From JABGPL01 sp964387885 (GTDB lineage Bacteria > Electryoneota > AABM5-125-24 > Hatepunaeales > Hatepunaeaceae), in the NCBI GenBank assembly GCA_964387885.1, contig CAYLYZ010000012.1, positions 10,923 through 74,922 of the forward strand: DNA of 64,000 bases, given 5' to 3'. Under the pieces are notes generated by a model, which made no database searches, was not told the DNA's origin, and worked only from the letters and a program-made list of their open reading frames with translations. How positions within the stretch are numbered: the first letter of the stretch is position 1; the number at the start of each line of letters is the position of its first letter. A program made the translations under genes and the position numbers. This document shows positions 50,945 to 60,848 of the stretch, in pieces.

Positions 50945-53900
50945 ATGAACGTTTACAAAACTCGCCTTTTCTTAACACTTGTTTTTATCATTTTTTTGTT
51001 TGGATCAACCGTTACCGCTGAGATAAGTTTCGATCCGCACGGTTTCGGATTAACTGTTGCTGAAAATGATCTCGCTGAAATCGAGCTTGAGGTTTCCAAC
51101 AACTTTGAATTTGATGTGTCATTCGGTGTTTCCAGCAGTCTTGTCGATGAGGACGGCATGATGGTTGGTCCTATGCGCGATGATCCGGGTGACCTGATCG
51201 ATGAATTTGAACCACAGCAACTCGGTAATGTCAACCGACATGTTACCGGTATTGCGTGGGATGAGGGTAATGGCTGGATGTGGCTCTCTGAATCTGACAA
51301 TGCTCGCGTTCAGGCTGTTGATCCGAATGATAACTATCGGATGGTTGGTCAGGTTAACATGCCGGAACCGGTTTCAGGACTCGGGTATTATGATGGTGTG
51401 TTTTACGGAGTTGGTTGGACGAATCACGCATGGTTGTTCAGGGTTGATGCCGAGGGCGATAATCTTGGGAATTTTAACCTTCAGGGGAGTGCAGGTGCCG
51501 TTGATTGTGGTGCAGAAGGTCTACTGTTTGCGATGGCTCAGCAGGTGATTTACATCTACGATATTGAAAATGACTATCAGCTACTTGGAAATTTCAGAAA
51601 CTATGAAAACTTCCTGCAGGATGATGAGTTGGTGCAAAGCGTCTGCTGGGTTGATGAGCATCCAAACGGGCAGCTCTGGTTGAACTCACGTGCCGGGAAT
51701 GGTGACAACCATGCCTGGCAAGTTGCGGTTGATACGGATGAGTGGGCAGCAACCGGACTTACACAAGAATTTATTACAGATGCACAGGATCAGCAGATGG
51801 GACATCCGCGTGACGGTATCGGTCATGACGGAGAGAATCTGTGGATAACACACTGGCAGTCGCCGCGGATTAGAATCATTGACGATGGAGTTGCCGAAAT
51901 CAGCATCCTCGAAATTGATCCGGAAGAGGGAGTCATCGCTGCTGAAGATCTCGAATTAATACTTATATCAGCCAATGCTGAAGGGGTTGAAGCCGGGGTC
52001 TATAACTTCCTTTTGTCGTTTGAGTTTGCTGAGGTTGATCAGGAAGAGTCGTTCGTAATTGAAATCTCTGCTGTTGTTTCGATTGCCAGCCCAACGTTTG
52101 ATGTCTCCGGAACAGTTACTGACCCGGCAACAGGAGAAAATATTGAAGATGTTACTGTTAACTTGGATCAGTACATCATGACCCGTCAAACAAATGGTGA
52201 AGGAGGATTCCTTTTCTCAGATCTCCCTCCTGATGAATATGAATTCAACTTTTCAGCACCAGGTTACTTACCGTTTACAACACGGGCTCTTGTTGGTGAT
52301 GAGGGTGATCTCGATCTGGAAATTGAGCTGCTATTTGCCGAATGCGAAATCGATCTTGATGAGGTTATTGAAGAACTGGGGATTGACGAGAACACTCAGG
52401 TCAACTTCAACGCTACAAATAACGGGACGGGGCCTTTGACTTATACGGTTGATCGCAGGTTGCTCGGTGATGCAAATGCCGATCCGTGGACTTTGCGCAC
52501 GTCTTTTGATGTCGGTGTGCAATTGGAGGATTCGCGCATTCAGGGTGCTGTTTACATTAATGGAAATTACTTCGTGGCGGGTGCCCACAATTATGAACCA
52601 GCGATTTACATTCTGAACGGGGAAGGTGAGTTACTCGATCTGTTTATCCAGCCCGGTGAGAACAGATATGGCATGAAAGACATCGCCAGTGACGGTGAAT
52701 TGATCTGGGGAGCGGTAAGAGATGTTATCTACGGATTAACACCGGACGGAGAAGTCGCTGTTAGTTTTGAATCTCCATACAGCCCGACGAACAATATGGC
52801 TTGGGATGGTGACCGCGAATTACTCTGGGTTGCTTCAACGACTGCCGGAATTACCGGAGTTGACAGGGAAGGTAATGTTGTAGCGGAAGTCGATCGTCAG
52901 GGATTACGGATTTATGGACTGGCATATTACCCGGATGATCCTGATGGACATCAACTTTATGTGTTCCATAAAGATGCTGATATTGGGAATAACATTGTCG
53001 ATAAGATTGATATCGAGAACGATGAAGCTCAACATGTTGGAGTTTTAGAACCGGAAGCGGGAGGATCAGCTGCAGCAGCCTTCATTACAAATGAGTATGA
53101 CGTTTATAGCTGGGTATTCATGGCAGTTGCCAATAACGGGGGAGAAGATCGGATTGATATCTGGCAGATTGATGCCCGGAAAGACTGGATGGCAGTTGAA
53201 CCGGCTGAGGGTGCTATCGAATCTGAAGGATCGCAGGAATTTGTGTTAACTCTCGATGCTACCGATTTACCGGCTGTCGTATTTGAAGGTGAGGTTGTTC
53301 TTGTGCATAATGGTCGGGGTGATGAAGTGTCTCTACCAATCACACTGACAGTTGGGGACGGAGGTGGTGAACAAGAACGAGTCATCGAGCATCATGATGG
53401 CTGGAACATGGTCTCGACGAATGTACAGCCGGATCCAAATGAAATTCCTGAATTAACTGCAGGTCTGGTTGAAAACGATCTTCTACTTCTTATGAAAGAT
53501 GGTGATGGGCGTTTTTACAGCCCTGAATTCGGATTCTGCAACATTCCGGGATGGAATGTTGCTGATGGATATCAGATCAAGATGGATGGAGCGGGTGAAT
53601 TAGTTTTAACAGGTGAACCGGTTAATGCAGACGATCCGATCCAACTTGATATCGGGTGGTCAATGATCTCCTATTTCCCACGCGAGCCGGTAGATGCTGT
53701 TGTCGCGCTGTCAGGGATAGTTGAGCAGTTACTCATGGCAAAGGATGGAGATGGTCATTTCTATTCACCGGCTTTCGGATTCAGCAACATGGGTGATATG
53801 GCTGAGGGATTTGGTTATCAGGTAAAGATTACTGAGGATACTGAGCTTGTTTACACAGTTCCTGAAGAAAATGAATTTGCTCGGTCACCCCATCGAGAAA

Positions 53901-54484
53901 TCCCCGAAACTCCCTCCCATCCGAATACAGACACGAACATGAGTGTCTTGATTCTTGCTGATCAATTGGATGGACGGACAATTAAGATATTTGCGGAAGG
54001 TGAACTTGTCGGTTCCGGTGTTATCGAAAATGGAGTTTGTGGTATTGCAGTCTGGGGAGATGACTCAACAACAGATGAAACAGATGGAGTTGTTACTGGT
54101 GAAAACCTCACTCTGAAAATTGGAAAAAATCAGCCGGAATTTATTACCGTACTTGGGAAAGGGACTTATTCAACTGATGGATTCTGGGTAATACAGCTTT
54201 CCGCTGATTCAGCTATCCTGCTGGAATTTGGAATATCATCTGTTCACCCGAATCCCTTCAACAGCGTTACCCGGTTGACATTCGGCTTGCCGGAAATGTC
54301 TGTTGTCACGGTTGCGGTTTACGACCTGACTGGTCGGATGGTTACGGAATTGGTCAGCCGGGAGATGAAAGCCGGGAATCACACCGTAGTATGGGATGCA
54401 AAGGATGCAACAACAGGCGTTTATATGGTCAGGATAAGGTCAGGAGTGCAAAGTGCGGTTGAGAAAATCGTATTGGTGAAGTGA
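50945..54484 (+). CDS. Large secreted protein, paralogue of the 12968 gene, T9SS domain
   Basis: The 1179-residue product is collinear with the protein encoded at 12968. It has a signal peptide (to about residue 26), a PMRDDPGDLI element, and propeller-like halves with AWDEGNGWMWL and HDGENLWI. A CarboxypepD_reg-like sandwich (about 382-445, VSGTVTDPATGENIEDV) follows, then a second propeller. Two GWxM modules (about 813-972, LLLLMKDGDGRFYSPEFGF and LLMAKDGDGHFYSPAFGF) and the sorting domain VHPNPFNSVTRLTFG complete it. Sequence has diverged throughout while domain order is intact, so the duplication is not recent. Exported; function unknown. GAGGAG lies about 9 nt before the ATG. Confidence 0.82.
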   Translation: MNVYKTRLFLTLVFIIFLFGSTVTAEISFDPHGFGLTVAENDLAEIELEVSNNFEFDVSFGVSSSLVDEDGMMVGPMRDDPGDLIDEFEPQQLGNVNRHVTGIAWDEGNGWMWLSESDNARVQAVDPNDNYRMVGQVNMPEPVSGLGYYDGVFYGVGWTNHAWLFRVDAEGDNLGNFNLQGSAGAVDCGAEGLLFAMAQQVIYIYDIENDYQLLGNFRNYENFLQDDELVQSVCWVDEHPNGQLWLNSRAGNGDNHAWQVAVDTDEWAATGLTQEFITDAQDQQMGHPRDGIGHDGENLWITHWQSPRIRIIDDGVAEISILEIDPEEGVIAAEDLELILISANAEGVEAGVYNFLLSFEFAEVDQEESFVIEISAVVSIASPTFDVSGTVTDPATGENIEDVTVNLDQYIMTRQTNGEGGFLFSDLPPDEYEFNFSAPGYLPFTTRALVGDEGDLDLEIELLFAECEIDLDEVIEELGIDENTQVNFNATNNGTGPLTYTVDRRLLGDANADPWTLRTSFDVGVQLEDSRIQGAVYINGNYFVAGAHNYEPAIYILNGEGELLDLFIQPGENRYGMKDIASDGELIWGAVRDVIYGLTPDGEVAVSFESPYSPTNNMAWDGDRELLWVASTTAGITGVDREGNVVAEVDRQGLRIYGLAYYPDDPDGHQLYVFHKDADIGNNIVDKIDIENDEAQHVGVLEPEAGGSAAAAFITNEYDVYSWVFMAVANNGGEDRIDIWQIDARKDWMAVEPAEGAIESEGSQEFVLTLDATDLPAVVFEGEVVLVHNGRGDEVSLPITLTVGDGGGEQERVIEHHDGWNMVSTNVQPDPNEIPELTAGLVENDLLLLMKDGDGRFYSPEFGFCNIPGWNVADGYQIKMDGAGELVLTGEPVNADDPIQLDIGWSMISYFPREPVDAVVALSGIVEQLLMAKDGDGHFYSPAFGFSNMGDMAEGFGYQVKITEDTELVYTVPEENEFARSPHREIPETPSHPNTDTNMSVLILADQLDGRTIKIFAEGELVGSGVIENGVCGIAVWGDDSTTDETDGVVTGENLTLKIGKNQPEFITVLGKGTYSTDGFWVIQLSADSAILLEFGISSVHPNPFNSVTRLTFGLPEMSVVTVAVYDLTGRMVTELVSREMKAGNHTVVWDAKDATTGVYMVRIRSGVQSAVEKIVLVK

Positions 54485-54504
54485 ACACAAAATAACTTTA
54501 CTAA

Positions 54505-54532
54505 GGGTAATGTACGTGACATTACATTACCC
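54505..54532 (+). terminator. Hairpin after the T9SS paralogue
   Basis: GGGTAATGT (54505-54513) pairs with ACATTACCC (54524-54532). It lies 20 bp after the stop. No T-run follows, so termination is uncertain. Confidence 0.45.
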
Positions 54533-54726
54533 CTCAAAGTCCATCGATTTTGGATAGATCCTGATCAATCGTAATCACGAATCGCCAATACGGATTGATA
54601 CATTACTTGTGACACATTCAGCCGTGTTGGAACAGAAAGCGCTTATCGACCGAGATATCTCCAAACCGAAAGCAAGGCTAATTTTGGCTGACCGGGGCTA
54701 AGTTTTGGTGGTTTTATTCACGAATT

Positions 54727-54750
54727 CACACGCACTGAGGCGTGTGCTAC
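54727..54750. repeat. REP (CACACGC..GCGTGTG family)
   Basis: CACACGC-ACTGAG-GCGTGTG followed by CTAC. It is the same family as 56034-56057 and a remnant near 40396. The 300-bp gap 54485-54786 otherwise holds no gene. Confidence 0.75.
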
Positions 54751-54786
54751 TTTGGTTATTTAAGTAACATAAATGGTAATTTGAAA

Positions 54787-55770
54787 ATGCAAACAAGAAA
54801 ATTGGGTTTTACTGATCTTCACCTTTCTGAAATCGGGTTTGGAGCCTGGGCACTTGGTGGAGACGGCTGGGCGTTTGGCTGGGGTCCACAGGATGATAGC
54901 GAGTCAATTGCGGCGATACGCAGGTCGCTCGAACTTGGTGTTAACTGGATTGATACTGCCGCAATCTATGGACATGGCCACAGTGAAACCGTCGTAGCCA
55001 AAGCCGTAGAGGGTATTCGTGATGAGGTAATCATCGCTACAAAGTGTTCCATTGTCTGGGACGAAAATGGAAAAACATCATGCTGCCTGAAAGCCGACAG
55101 TATTCTCAAAGAATGTGAAGACAGCCTCCGTCGGCTTAAAACGGACAGGATCGATCTATACCAGATCCACTGGCCAAACGATCCCGATAACATCGAAGAA
55201 GGCTGGGAAGCAATGGGTCAGTTGATTAAAGATGGTAAAATTCGCTATGGAGGCGTCTCTAACTATCGAGTTTCTCACTTGGAACAGTGCCAGCCCAAAC
55301 ACCCGATAGCTTCACTTCAACCACCATATTCCATGCTGAGGCGTGCTGTCGAGTTAGAGGGAGAGTTTGAATACTGCAAAAACAATGATATCGGTATTGT
55401 CCCTTACAGCCCTATGCAATGCGGTCTGCTAACGGACAGCTTCGATATGAACCGTGTTGCCGAGAACGACTGGCGACGTCAATCCGATGAGTTCAAGTCA
55501 CCGAATCTCGAAATCAACCAGAATTTCGCAAAATCACTAAAAGAGATTGCAAATAAATACGAAAAAACTGTCGCTCAGCTTGCGGTTGCCTGGACATTGC
55601 GCCTGGATGTTGTAACATCATCTATCGTTGGTGCCCGAAGACCTTCGCAGATAGAAGAAACGGTTGGTGCATCGGGTTGGGAGATTGAAAAGGAAGATTT
55701 GGATGAAATTGATGAGATGTTGGGACAACGTGTTAATGAGATTAAGAAACAGGATGGATATCTGGTTTAA
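54787..55770 (+). CDS. Aldo/keto reductase family oxidoreductase
   Basis: The 327-residue (alpha/beta)8 NADPH-dependent reductase has the full catalytic tetrad: Asp56, Tyr61 (DTAAIYGHGHSE), Lys86 (IATKCS) and His128 (YQIHWP). The C-terminal IVGARRPSQIEETV binds the cofactor phosphate. It resembles the YdbC/IolS-like branch that acts on sugar or small aldehydes, but the substrate is not determined. ATG 54787 is where family homology begins; 15 upstream codons are open but unsupported. It is monocistronic. Confidence 0.93.
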   Translation: MQTRKLGFTDLHLSEIGFGAWALGGDGWAFGWGPQDDSESIAAIRRSLELGVNWIDTAAIYGHGHSETVVAKAVEGIRDEVIIATKCSIVWDENGKTSCCLKADSILKECEDSLRRLKTDRIDLYQIHWPNDPDNIEEGWEAMGQLIKDGKIRYGGVSNYRVSHLEQCQPKHPIASLQPPYSMLRRAVELEGEFEYCKNNDIGIVPYSPMQCGLLTDSFDMNRVAENDWRRQSDEFKSPNLEINQNFAKSLKEIANKYEKTVAQLAVAWTLRLDVVTSSIVGARRPSQIEETVGASGWEIEKEDLDEIDEMLGQRVNEIKKQDGYLV

Positions 55771-55782
55771 TTATTTTAGGTC

Positions 55783-56126
55783 AGTAGCGTACGCCTCCGT
55801 GCCTGGGACCTCTTAACAATACCCATTTATGCCCCGGTCAGCCGTGGATTGTCAACGAAATTCGAACACAAACACAATAAATATCCCGAAACAAACGAAT
55901 ATAGAGCTGACCGGGTTAATCACATTGTAAATCATGGTCAACTCATTATTTGAATGCTGAGGATTGGGAATATAACTTTTTTTTACTCCATCTGTTTTTA
56001 CATGGCTGACCTTGCCATATGTGATTGAATCTCCACACGCACGGAGGCGTGTGCTACTGAAAAAAAAGTAGCGCAGACTAAAATCCGCGCTACTTTTGAA
56101 CTATTACTTTCAGGCGGGAATGCCTG
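55783..56126. repeat. REP cluster between aldo/keto reductase and M3 peptidase
   Basis: GTAG 55783 + CGTACGCCTCCGTGCC (degenerate), CACACGC-ACGGAG-GCGTGTG + CTAC (56034-56057), GTAG + CGC..GCG + CTAC (56068-56093) and CAGGC-GGGAAT-GCCTG (56111-56126). The two genes converge here, and no gene lies between them. Confidence 0.75.
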
Positions 56127-56132
56127 ATCAAA

Positions 56133-57890
56133 TTAATGACTTTCCAGTTTGCTCACTCTTTCAATTTCAGCTTCAACCGCATCCATTAAAGGTTGAATCG
56201 TATCAGCACTAAAATCAAATTTTGTGTTCGCAGCTTCAAAGAGTTCAGGCAGTGTTTTGGTTCCACCAAAAGCGAGTGCTTCTTTGTATGCATTAACTGC
56301 AGATTCGAGGTTTTGTAGTGAATTCCTCCAGACCTGCAGAGCTCCCAGAAGTGCAATTCCGTATTCAATGTAGTAAAATGGCACTTCAAATATGTGTAGT
56401 TGAGCATGCCATCTGTATTTTAAAACTTCTTCATAACCGGAATGATCAATTCCCGGATTAAACCTCTTGTCTAATTCAAGCCAAAACTCAGCACGCTCTT
56501 CATCTGTATGGTCGGGATTGGTATAAATCCAATGCTGGAAAGCATCAACTGTTGCTACCCATGCCAGGAGGGAAATATCACCGCTGAAATGATCGTTGAT
56601 TGCCCGTGCAGCATCAGCCTCATTATAAAATTCATCGAAATGAGGAAGACTCATGTGTTCCATCGCCATTGAAGCGATTTCACAAAACTCCATTGGCGCA
56701 TGACGTAGTGACATCAAAGGTTCATTACGTGCCAGCGTTGAATGGAAGGAGTGTCCACCTTCATGAAGTAGTGTAAAGAGGTCTCTATTCAAACCCACGG
56801 CATTCATGAAGATAAAAGGATGTCGAACTTCATGCAGCGATGTTTGATAACCACCGGGGGCTTTTCCCTTTCGACTATCAAGGTCAAGTAAACCGAGATC
56901 GATTAATTCCTGGAAAAATCCACCGAGTTCAGGATCAACCCTGTTAAAAATCTTTTGACATCCATGGATCAATTCCTGAGTGTTCTTGAAAGGTATTTGA
57001 GGTGACCGACCATATTTATCGCATGACATATCATATGTGCGAATTGTATCAATTCCCAGGGCAGCTTTTCGACTTTCGCGCTGACGTTTCATCATCGGAA
57101 CGACATTATCCTCAACAGCCCTATGGTATTTCTCGCATTCTTCGGGTGTATAGTCAAATCTCTCGTATTTCCTGAACATGTAATCGCGATAGTTATCAAA
57201 TCCGGCATTCCCTGCAACCTGGATGCGGAGTTTTAACATTTTGTTGAATAAGTCTTCTAATTTCTCAACATCTTCTAAACGACGGTTTGAGATGAGCTCA
57301 AACACTTCTTTGCGCAATTCACGATCTGTCTCTTCGAGAAAAACACCCATCTGCTGCATGGTTCTCTCTTCTCCTCTGAAGTTCACCGTCATTGCACCCA
57401 TAATCTTCTGGTACTTCTGTGACAGCTTATCGATTTCAGTTTCGAGTTCTATATTCTCTTCTCGAAAGAGTTCTACCTTGTTGCGGGTACTGCGCAGCAT
57501 TAAACCGTAACGATCTTCGTCCAAATGCGACACATAAGGATTCTCAATCAGTTTTTTCTGTAATTGGAAATTGTATGGTTTTGATTTGGGTTGAATCTCG
57601 GAGATAAGGTGTAAATATATTTTCTCAGCTTCCTTATCTTCTGTATTGCAGGTCATTGCAATTGAGGATCGAGAACCTTCTTCAGAAAGAGCAGATTGAA
57701 ACTCATTTCTGTCAAAGATCCACTTTTCAAGAGATTCAATACTATCGATTTCTCTACCCAGCAACTCTTTATATATCGGTTCTATACTTTCCCAATCCAT
57801 AAGGTCAACGTTTACTGGAACATACTTACGTGGAAATTCTTCCGAAGGTCGTTTAATCTCCGCAACTCGATTCACAGTTTCACCGCTCAT
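56133..57890 (-). CDS. M3 family oligoendopeptidase
   Basis: The 585-residue zinc peptidase has active-site HEGGH (His376, Glu377, His380) in LLHEGGHSFHSTLA and the downstream Glu of MEFCEIASMAMEHM. Family length and the helical N-terminal half fit the PepF/oligoendopeptidase branch, which cleaves short peptides inside the cell. No signal peptide is present. It starts at ATG 57890 (GTTTGAGCGGAGA-like context on the minus strand). It lies alone, with the tRNA-Gly terminator about 180 bp upstream. Confidence 0.95.
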   Translation of the reverse strand: MSGETVNRVAEIKRPSEEFPRKYVPVNVDLMDWESIEPIYKELLGREIDSIESLEKWIFDRNEFQSALSEEGSRSSIAMTCNTEDKEAEKIYLHLISEIQPKSKPYNFQLQKKLIENPYVSHLDEDRYGLMLRSTRNKVELFREENIELETEIDKLSQKYQKIMGAMTVNFRGEERTMQQMGVFLEETDRELRKEVFELISNRRLEDVEKLEDLFNKMLKLRIQVAGNAGFDNYRDYMFRKYERFDYTPEECEKYHRAVEDNVVPMMKRQRESRKAALGIDTIRTYDMSCDKYGRSPQIPFKNTQELIHGCQKIFNRVDPELGGFFQELIDLGLLDLDSRKGKAPGGYQTSLHEVRHPFIFMNAVGLNRDLFTLLHEGGHSFHSTLARNEPLMSLRHAPMEFCEIASMAMEHMSLPHFDEFYNEADAARAINDHFSGDISLLAWVATVDAFQHWIYTNPDHTDEERAEFWLELDKRFNPGIDHSGYEEVLKYRWHAQLHIFEVPFYYIEYGIALLGALQVWRNSLQNLESAVNAYKEALAFGGTKTLPELFEAANTKFDFSADTIQPLMDAVEAEIERVSKLESH

Positions 57891-58070
57891 GGTCTTTCCT
57901 CTTTATTTTGTCGTCAGTGTTGTATACACTGATCTTGTGTTTTCTTTTAAGTTCTACGTTTAACCAGCTCGATTCCAAGTAAATGAGAGAACAATTATTG
58001 AATGATGAAAAAAAACAAATAAAAATTGCTCCGAAGGGAAAACGTGGTTTAGGGTGTTTAAAAATTGCGA

Positions 58071-58102
58071 CAAAAGAAAGGCGATGCCATATTGACATCG
58101 CC
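58071..58102 (-). terminator. Terminator of the tRNA-Gly transcript
   Basis: Read on the minus strand, GGCGATGTCAATATGGCATCGCC forms an 8-bp stem (plus 58080-58102), followed by TTTCTTTT. It lies about 47 bp after the tRNA-Gly 3' end. Confidence 0.85.
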
Positions 58103-58148
58103 ATAATTTCTTTAATCTGCAGGGCGTTTTGCCCGGTAATGGTTTCTG

Positions 58149-58220
58149 AGCGAGAGACGGGATTCGGACCCGCGACCTTCACGTTGGCAACGTGATACTC
58201 TACCGCTGAGTTACTCTCGC
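58149..58220 (-). tRNA. tRNA-Gly (anticodon GCC)
   Basis: A 72-nt cloverleaf on the minus strand: acceptor GCGAGAG/CTCTCGC, D-arm CTC..GAG, anticodon stem CACG/CGTG region with loop TTGCCAA (anticodon GCC), T-loop TTCGAAT, discriminator T. It reads GGC/GGT. It follows the lptF-lptG-small-ORF genes on the same strand. Confidence 0.95.
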
Positions 58221-58244
58221 TTTGAACTACATTTCCACACGCTG

Positions 58245-58412
58245 TCAATTGCTATCGGATGATGATTTGTCATCATCAATTTCATCAAACTGACGATAAC
58301 GGTCTATCACCTTTCGGCGGCGTTTTCGCAGATTGGTTTTCTGCCTTTGACCAATAATATAAACAAAAATGAACGCCACCGCAAGACCAAGTATAAATAG
58401 AATTTCTATCAC
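58245..58412 (-). CDS. 55-residue single-pass membrane protein downstream of lptG
   Basis: The frame runs from GTG 58412 to TGA 58245. It has a hydrophobic helix (IEILFILGLAVAFIFVYIIG) followed by a very basic stretch (RQKTNLRKRRRK) and an acidic tail (DEIDDDKSSSDSN). This gives a positive-inside small membrane protein. It starts 38 bp after the lptG stop on the same strand and may be co-transcribed. Family unknown. Confidence 0.65.
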   Translation of the reverse strand: MIEILFILGLAVAFIFVYIIGQRQKTNLRKRRRKVIDRYRQFDEIDDDKSSSDSN

Positions 58413-58450
58413 TTTTAGTTTCCGTTAAAAAATCCCCATGGCATTTTTTT

Positions 58451-59542
58451 TTATTCCGTCTTTCTGAACAGCAAACCAACTCCAAGTACTGCAAAAACAA
58501 TATTTCCAATCCATGCGGAAAACCACGGATCCAACACTCCTTTAATACCGAGAATCTTCCCTGTCTGGATTAATCCGAAGTAGAGAAAGCATATAAAGAG
58601 ACTTAAACCAAAACCAAGAGCGGTCCCGCCCCGTCTTCTGACAGCAGCGATGGGAGCACCAAAAACCACAATTATTATTGCTGCAACAGGATGAGCTGCT
58701 TTTGCATAAAGTTCAACCTCCCATCGTCGGGACTCCCCCCCAATCCGTTTGAATCGAGATAAAAATTCCTGCAACTGAGAAGCGTTCATTTCTTCAGGTT
58801 TTGTCTGCACTTTCTCAAGTTCATCAGGTCGCAGATCATCACCGGGTATTTTCAACCTGATATCCTGCTGCCACAAGACCGGTCCCGTTATGGAATCGAT
58901 CCCAGTAAACTGCAGTTCGTTTGCATCCTGAAGAATCCAGTTATCATTTAACCAGATCATCTTTGCGGCATCAAATCTGTCAATCACTTTACCATTTTCA
59001 ACTTCGAGGAGACGTACTCCAAACGCTTCTTTAGTTTCAGCCCTGTAGTTATCAATATAGAGCTGCCTGTCAGATCCGACCTGAACATATATTCTGCCCT
59101 TGAGTGCCCTGCTTTCACGCGGAACTTTTTTAACTTCATACCGCATGATATCCATTCTTTCACGATTGGCTTGTGGCACAATAGTTTCACCCAGAGTATA
59201 TGTGATAAATGCCCAACCGCAGGTAGCCAAAACGAGCATAAATAAAGGTCTGAGAAATGGGACTCCAGCGACCTTAATTGCGGTCAATTCATTTGAAACG
59301 GTCATACCACCGATTGTGAAAAGCGTTGCCAGGAGAGCAGCTACAGGCAGTACTAAATAGAATATATAGGGCACAAAAAGGTAATAATATCTTAAAATTA
59401 CACCGCCGGAGGCATCATTATCAACAAACTCATCAAGATTCTCAGCCAGGTCCATCACAACGAATATAACTACTGCTGCCATTACAGCCCACAACAATTT
59501 GGTCGTAAAAAAGGAGATTAAATAGCGGTCAAGGATTTTCAT
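58451..59542 (-). CDS. lptG: LptG-type LPS export permease
   Basis: The 363-residue YjgP/YjgQ family permease has six helices: two groups of three flank a periplasmic jellyroll domain (about residues 130-270). The start MKILDRYLISFFTTKLLWAV and the AVRRRGGTALGFGLSLFICF segment are typical. With LptF and the ATPase LptB it extracts lipopolysaccharide from the inner membrane. It follows lptF after 18 bp. Assignment as G rather than F rests on being second in the pair and on local sequence, and is less certain than the family. Confidence 0.88.
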   Translation of the reverse strand: MKILDRYLISFFTTKLLWAVMAAVVIFVVMDLAENLDEFVDNDASGGVILRYYYLFVPYIFYLVLPVAALLATLFTIGGMTVSNELTAIKVAGVPFLRPLFMLVLATCGWAFITYTLGETIVPQANRERMDIMRYEVKKVPRESRALKGRIYVQVGSDRQLYIDNYRAETKEAFGVRLLEVENGKVIDRFDAAKMIWLNDNWILQDANELQFTGIDSITGPVLWQQDIRLKIPGDDLRPDELEKVQTKPEEMNASQLQEFLSRFKRIGGESRRWEVELYAKAAHPVAAIIIVVFGAPIAAVRRRGGTALGFGLSLFICFLYFGLIQTGKILGIKGVLDPWFSAWIGNIVFAVLGVGLLFRKTE

Positions 59543-59560
59543 AAGTTGAGTATTCTCTGC

Positions 59561-60739
59561 TTATCTCCGTGAAAATTTCTTTGAGAGAAATTGGGTGAGT
59601 GTATGAATACCGGGGAATGTTATCCTTCTCCCTACAATCCATAAAAACCACAAACCGAAGATGCTCAGAATTATGTTAGCCATCCACATAGACCACCCCG
59701 GTGACATTATTCCTCTCTCCGCAAGTTTTTCACCATTCGTGATCAGTGCCCAGTAAACGGTAAAAAATAGTAATGAAACTGAACCGGAAACACCCATACC
59801 TCCTTTGTGAGACAACATCCCGAGTGGTGCACCTAATAGCACGAAAACAATACATGCAACTGGGATCGAGAATTTTTTATGAATTTCCACCATAAATGCT
59901 GCAATCTGTCTCGTGTTAATTTTGGAGTCTTTACCCTTAAGCTCATTTACTCTGTCCTTTAATTCCCTTACGGATAGCTCTCTTTCTCCACGCCAACCTT
60001 TTGTGCCTCGCTTTAATGCCAATCCCGGCATATTTATCCGGAATTGGGCGCGATCAAATCGAGTATATTCATAACTCTCAGATTCGCGAACAGATGGTCT
60101 GTGAATTTCTCCATCACTAAGAGATAGAACTATTGATTCGGCGGATTCAATAAATCCGAGTTTGCCAGATTTTGCTGCTATTGTAGTTTTAGTTTCGGGA
60201 TCATGTTCGTCATATATCGTTACCTCACTAAGTTCAGAAGTTGTGCGGTTCACGTCTCTTGCAAGTATAATATAGTTGGGAATGTCAAAATTATAGATAT
60301 TCGGTTCGATGATCATGGTGGGCTTTTTCTTGCGGATATCAATCTGGAGGAGTTTGGTTCGATGGTTCATATCCGGTAATACATAATTATTAAACCAGGC
60401 AACCCACAACGCAATCAAAATTCCAACTAACAGGACAGGTTGGATTAATTGGCGTGGCGAAATTCCTGAAGCTCTTAGAGCTGTAATTTCACTATCTGCA
60501 GCCATCCGACCAAACGCGGAAACGGTTGAAATGAGCACCGCCATTGGCACAGCAAGAGCAAGAATCCAGGCCAAACTTAGCCCATAATACTCGAGAATGG
60601 TTAGAATCGGAAGCCCTTTTCCCGCAATTCGTCCGAGAGTCTGGAAGAAGAGATTCATCGTGAAGACGAAGACAATGAGAGATAACCCGAATAAGAATGG
60701 ACCTATATGTTCGCGGACTAAATATCGGTAGAGAATCAT
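59561..60739 (-). CDS. lptF: LptF-type LPS export permease
   Basis: The 392-residue YjgP/YjgQ permease begins MILYRYLVREHIGPFLFGLS, with six helices and a larger central jellyroll domain. The motif HRTKLLQIDIRKKKPTMI precedes the soluble part, and HKKFSIPVACIVFVLLGAPLG begins the second membrane half. It is the partner of lptG for LPS transport, first in the pair. Confidence 0.9.
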   Translation of the reverse strand: MILYRYLVREHIGPFLFGLSLIVFVFTMNLFFQTLGRIAGKGLPILTILEYYGLSLAWILALAVPMAVLISTVSAFGRMAADSEITALRASGISPRQLIQPVLLVGILIALWVAWFNNYVLPDMNHRTKLLQIDIRKKKPTMIIEPNIYNFDIPNYIILARDVNRTTSELSEVTIYDEHDPETKTTIAAKSGKLGFIESAESIVLSLSDGEIHRPSVRESESYEYTRFDRAQFRINMPGLALKRGTKGWRGERELSVRELKDRVNELKGKDSKINTRQIAAFMVEIHKKFSIPVACIVFVLLGAPLGMLSHKGGMGVSGSVSLLFFTVYWALITNGEKLAERGIMSPGWSMWMANIILSIFGLWFLWIVGRRITFPGIHTLTQFLSKKFSRR

Positions 60740-60848
60740 TTTACAATGCCCGCATAAATATAGGGAGAACTGACATTTCTGTCCGTCTCTATTCTACAGT
60801 TACGATTGTACAAGAATGTCGGTACTCCATTGTAGGTCTTCTTCAAGT

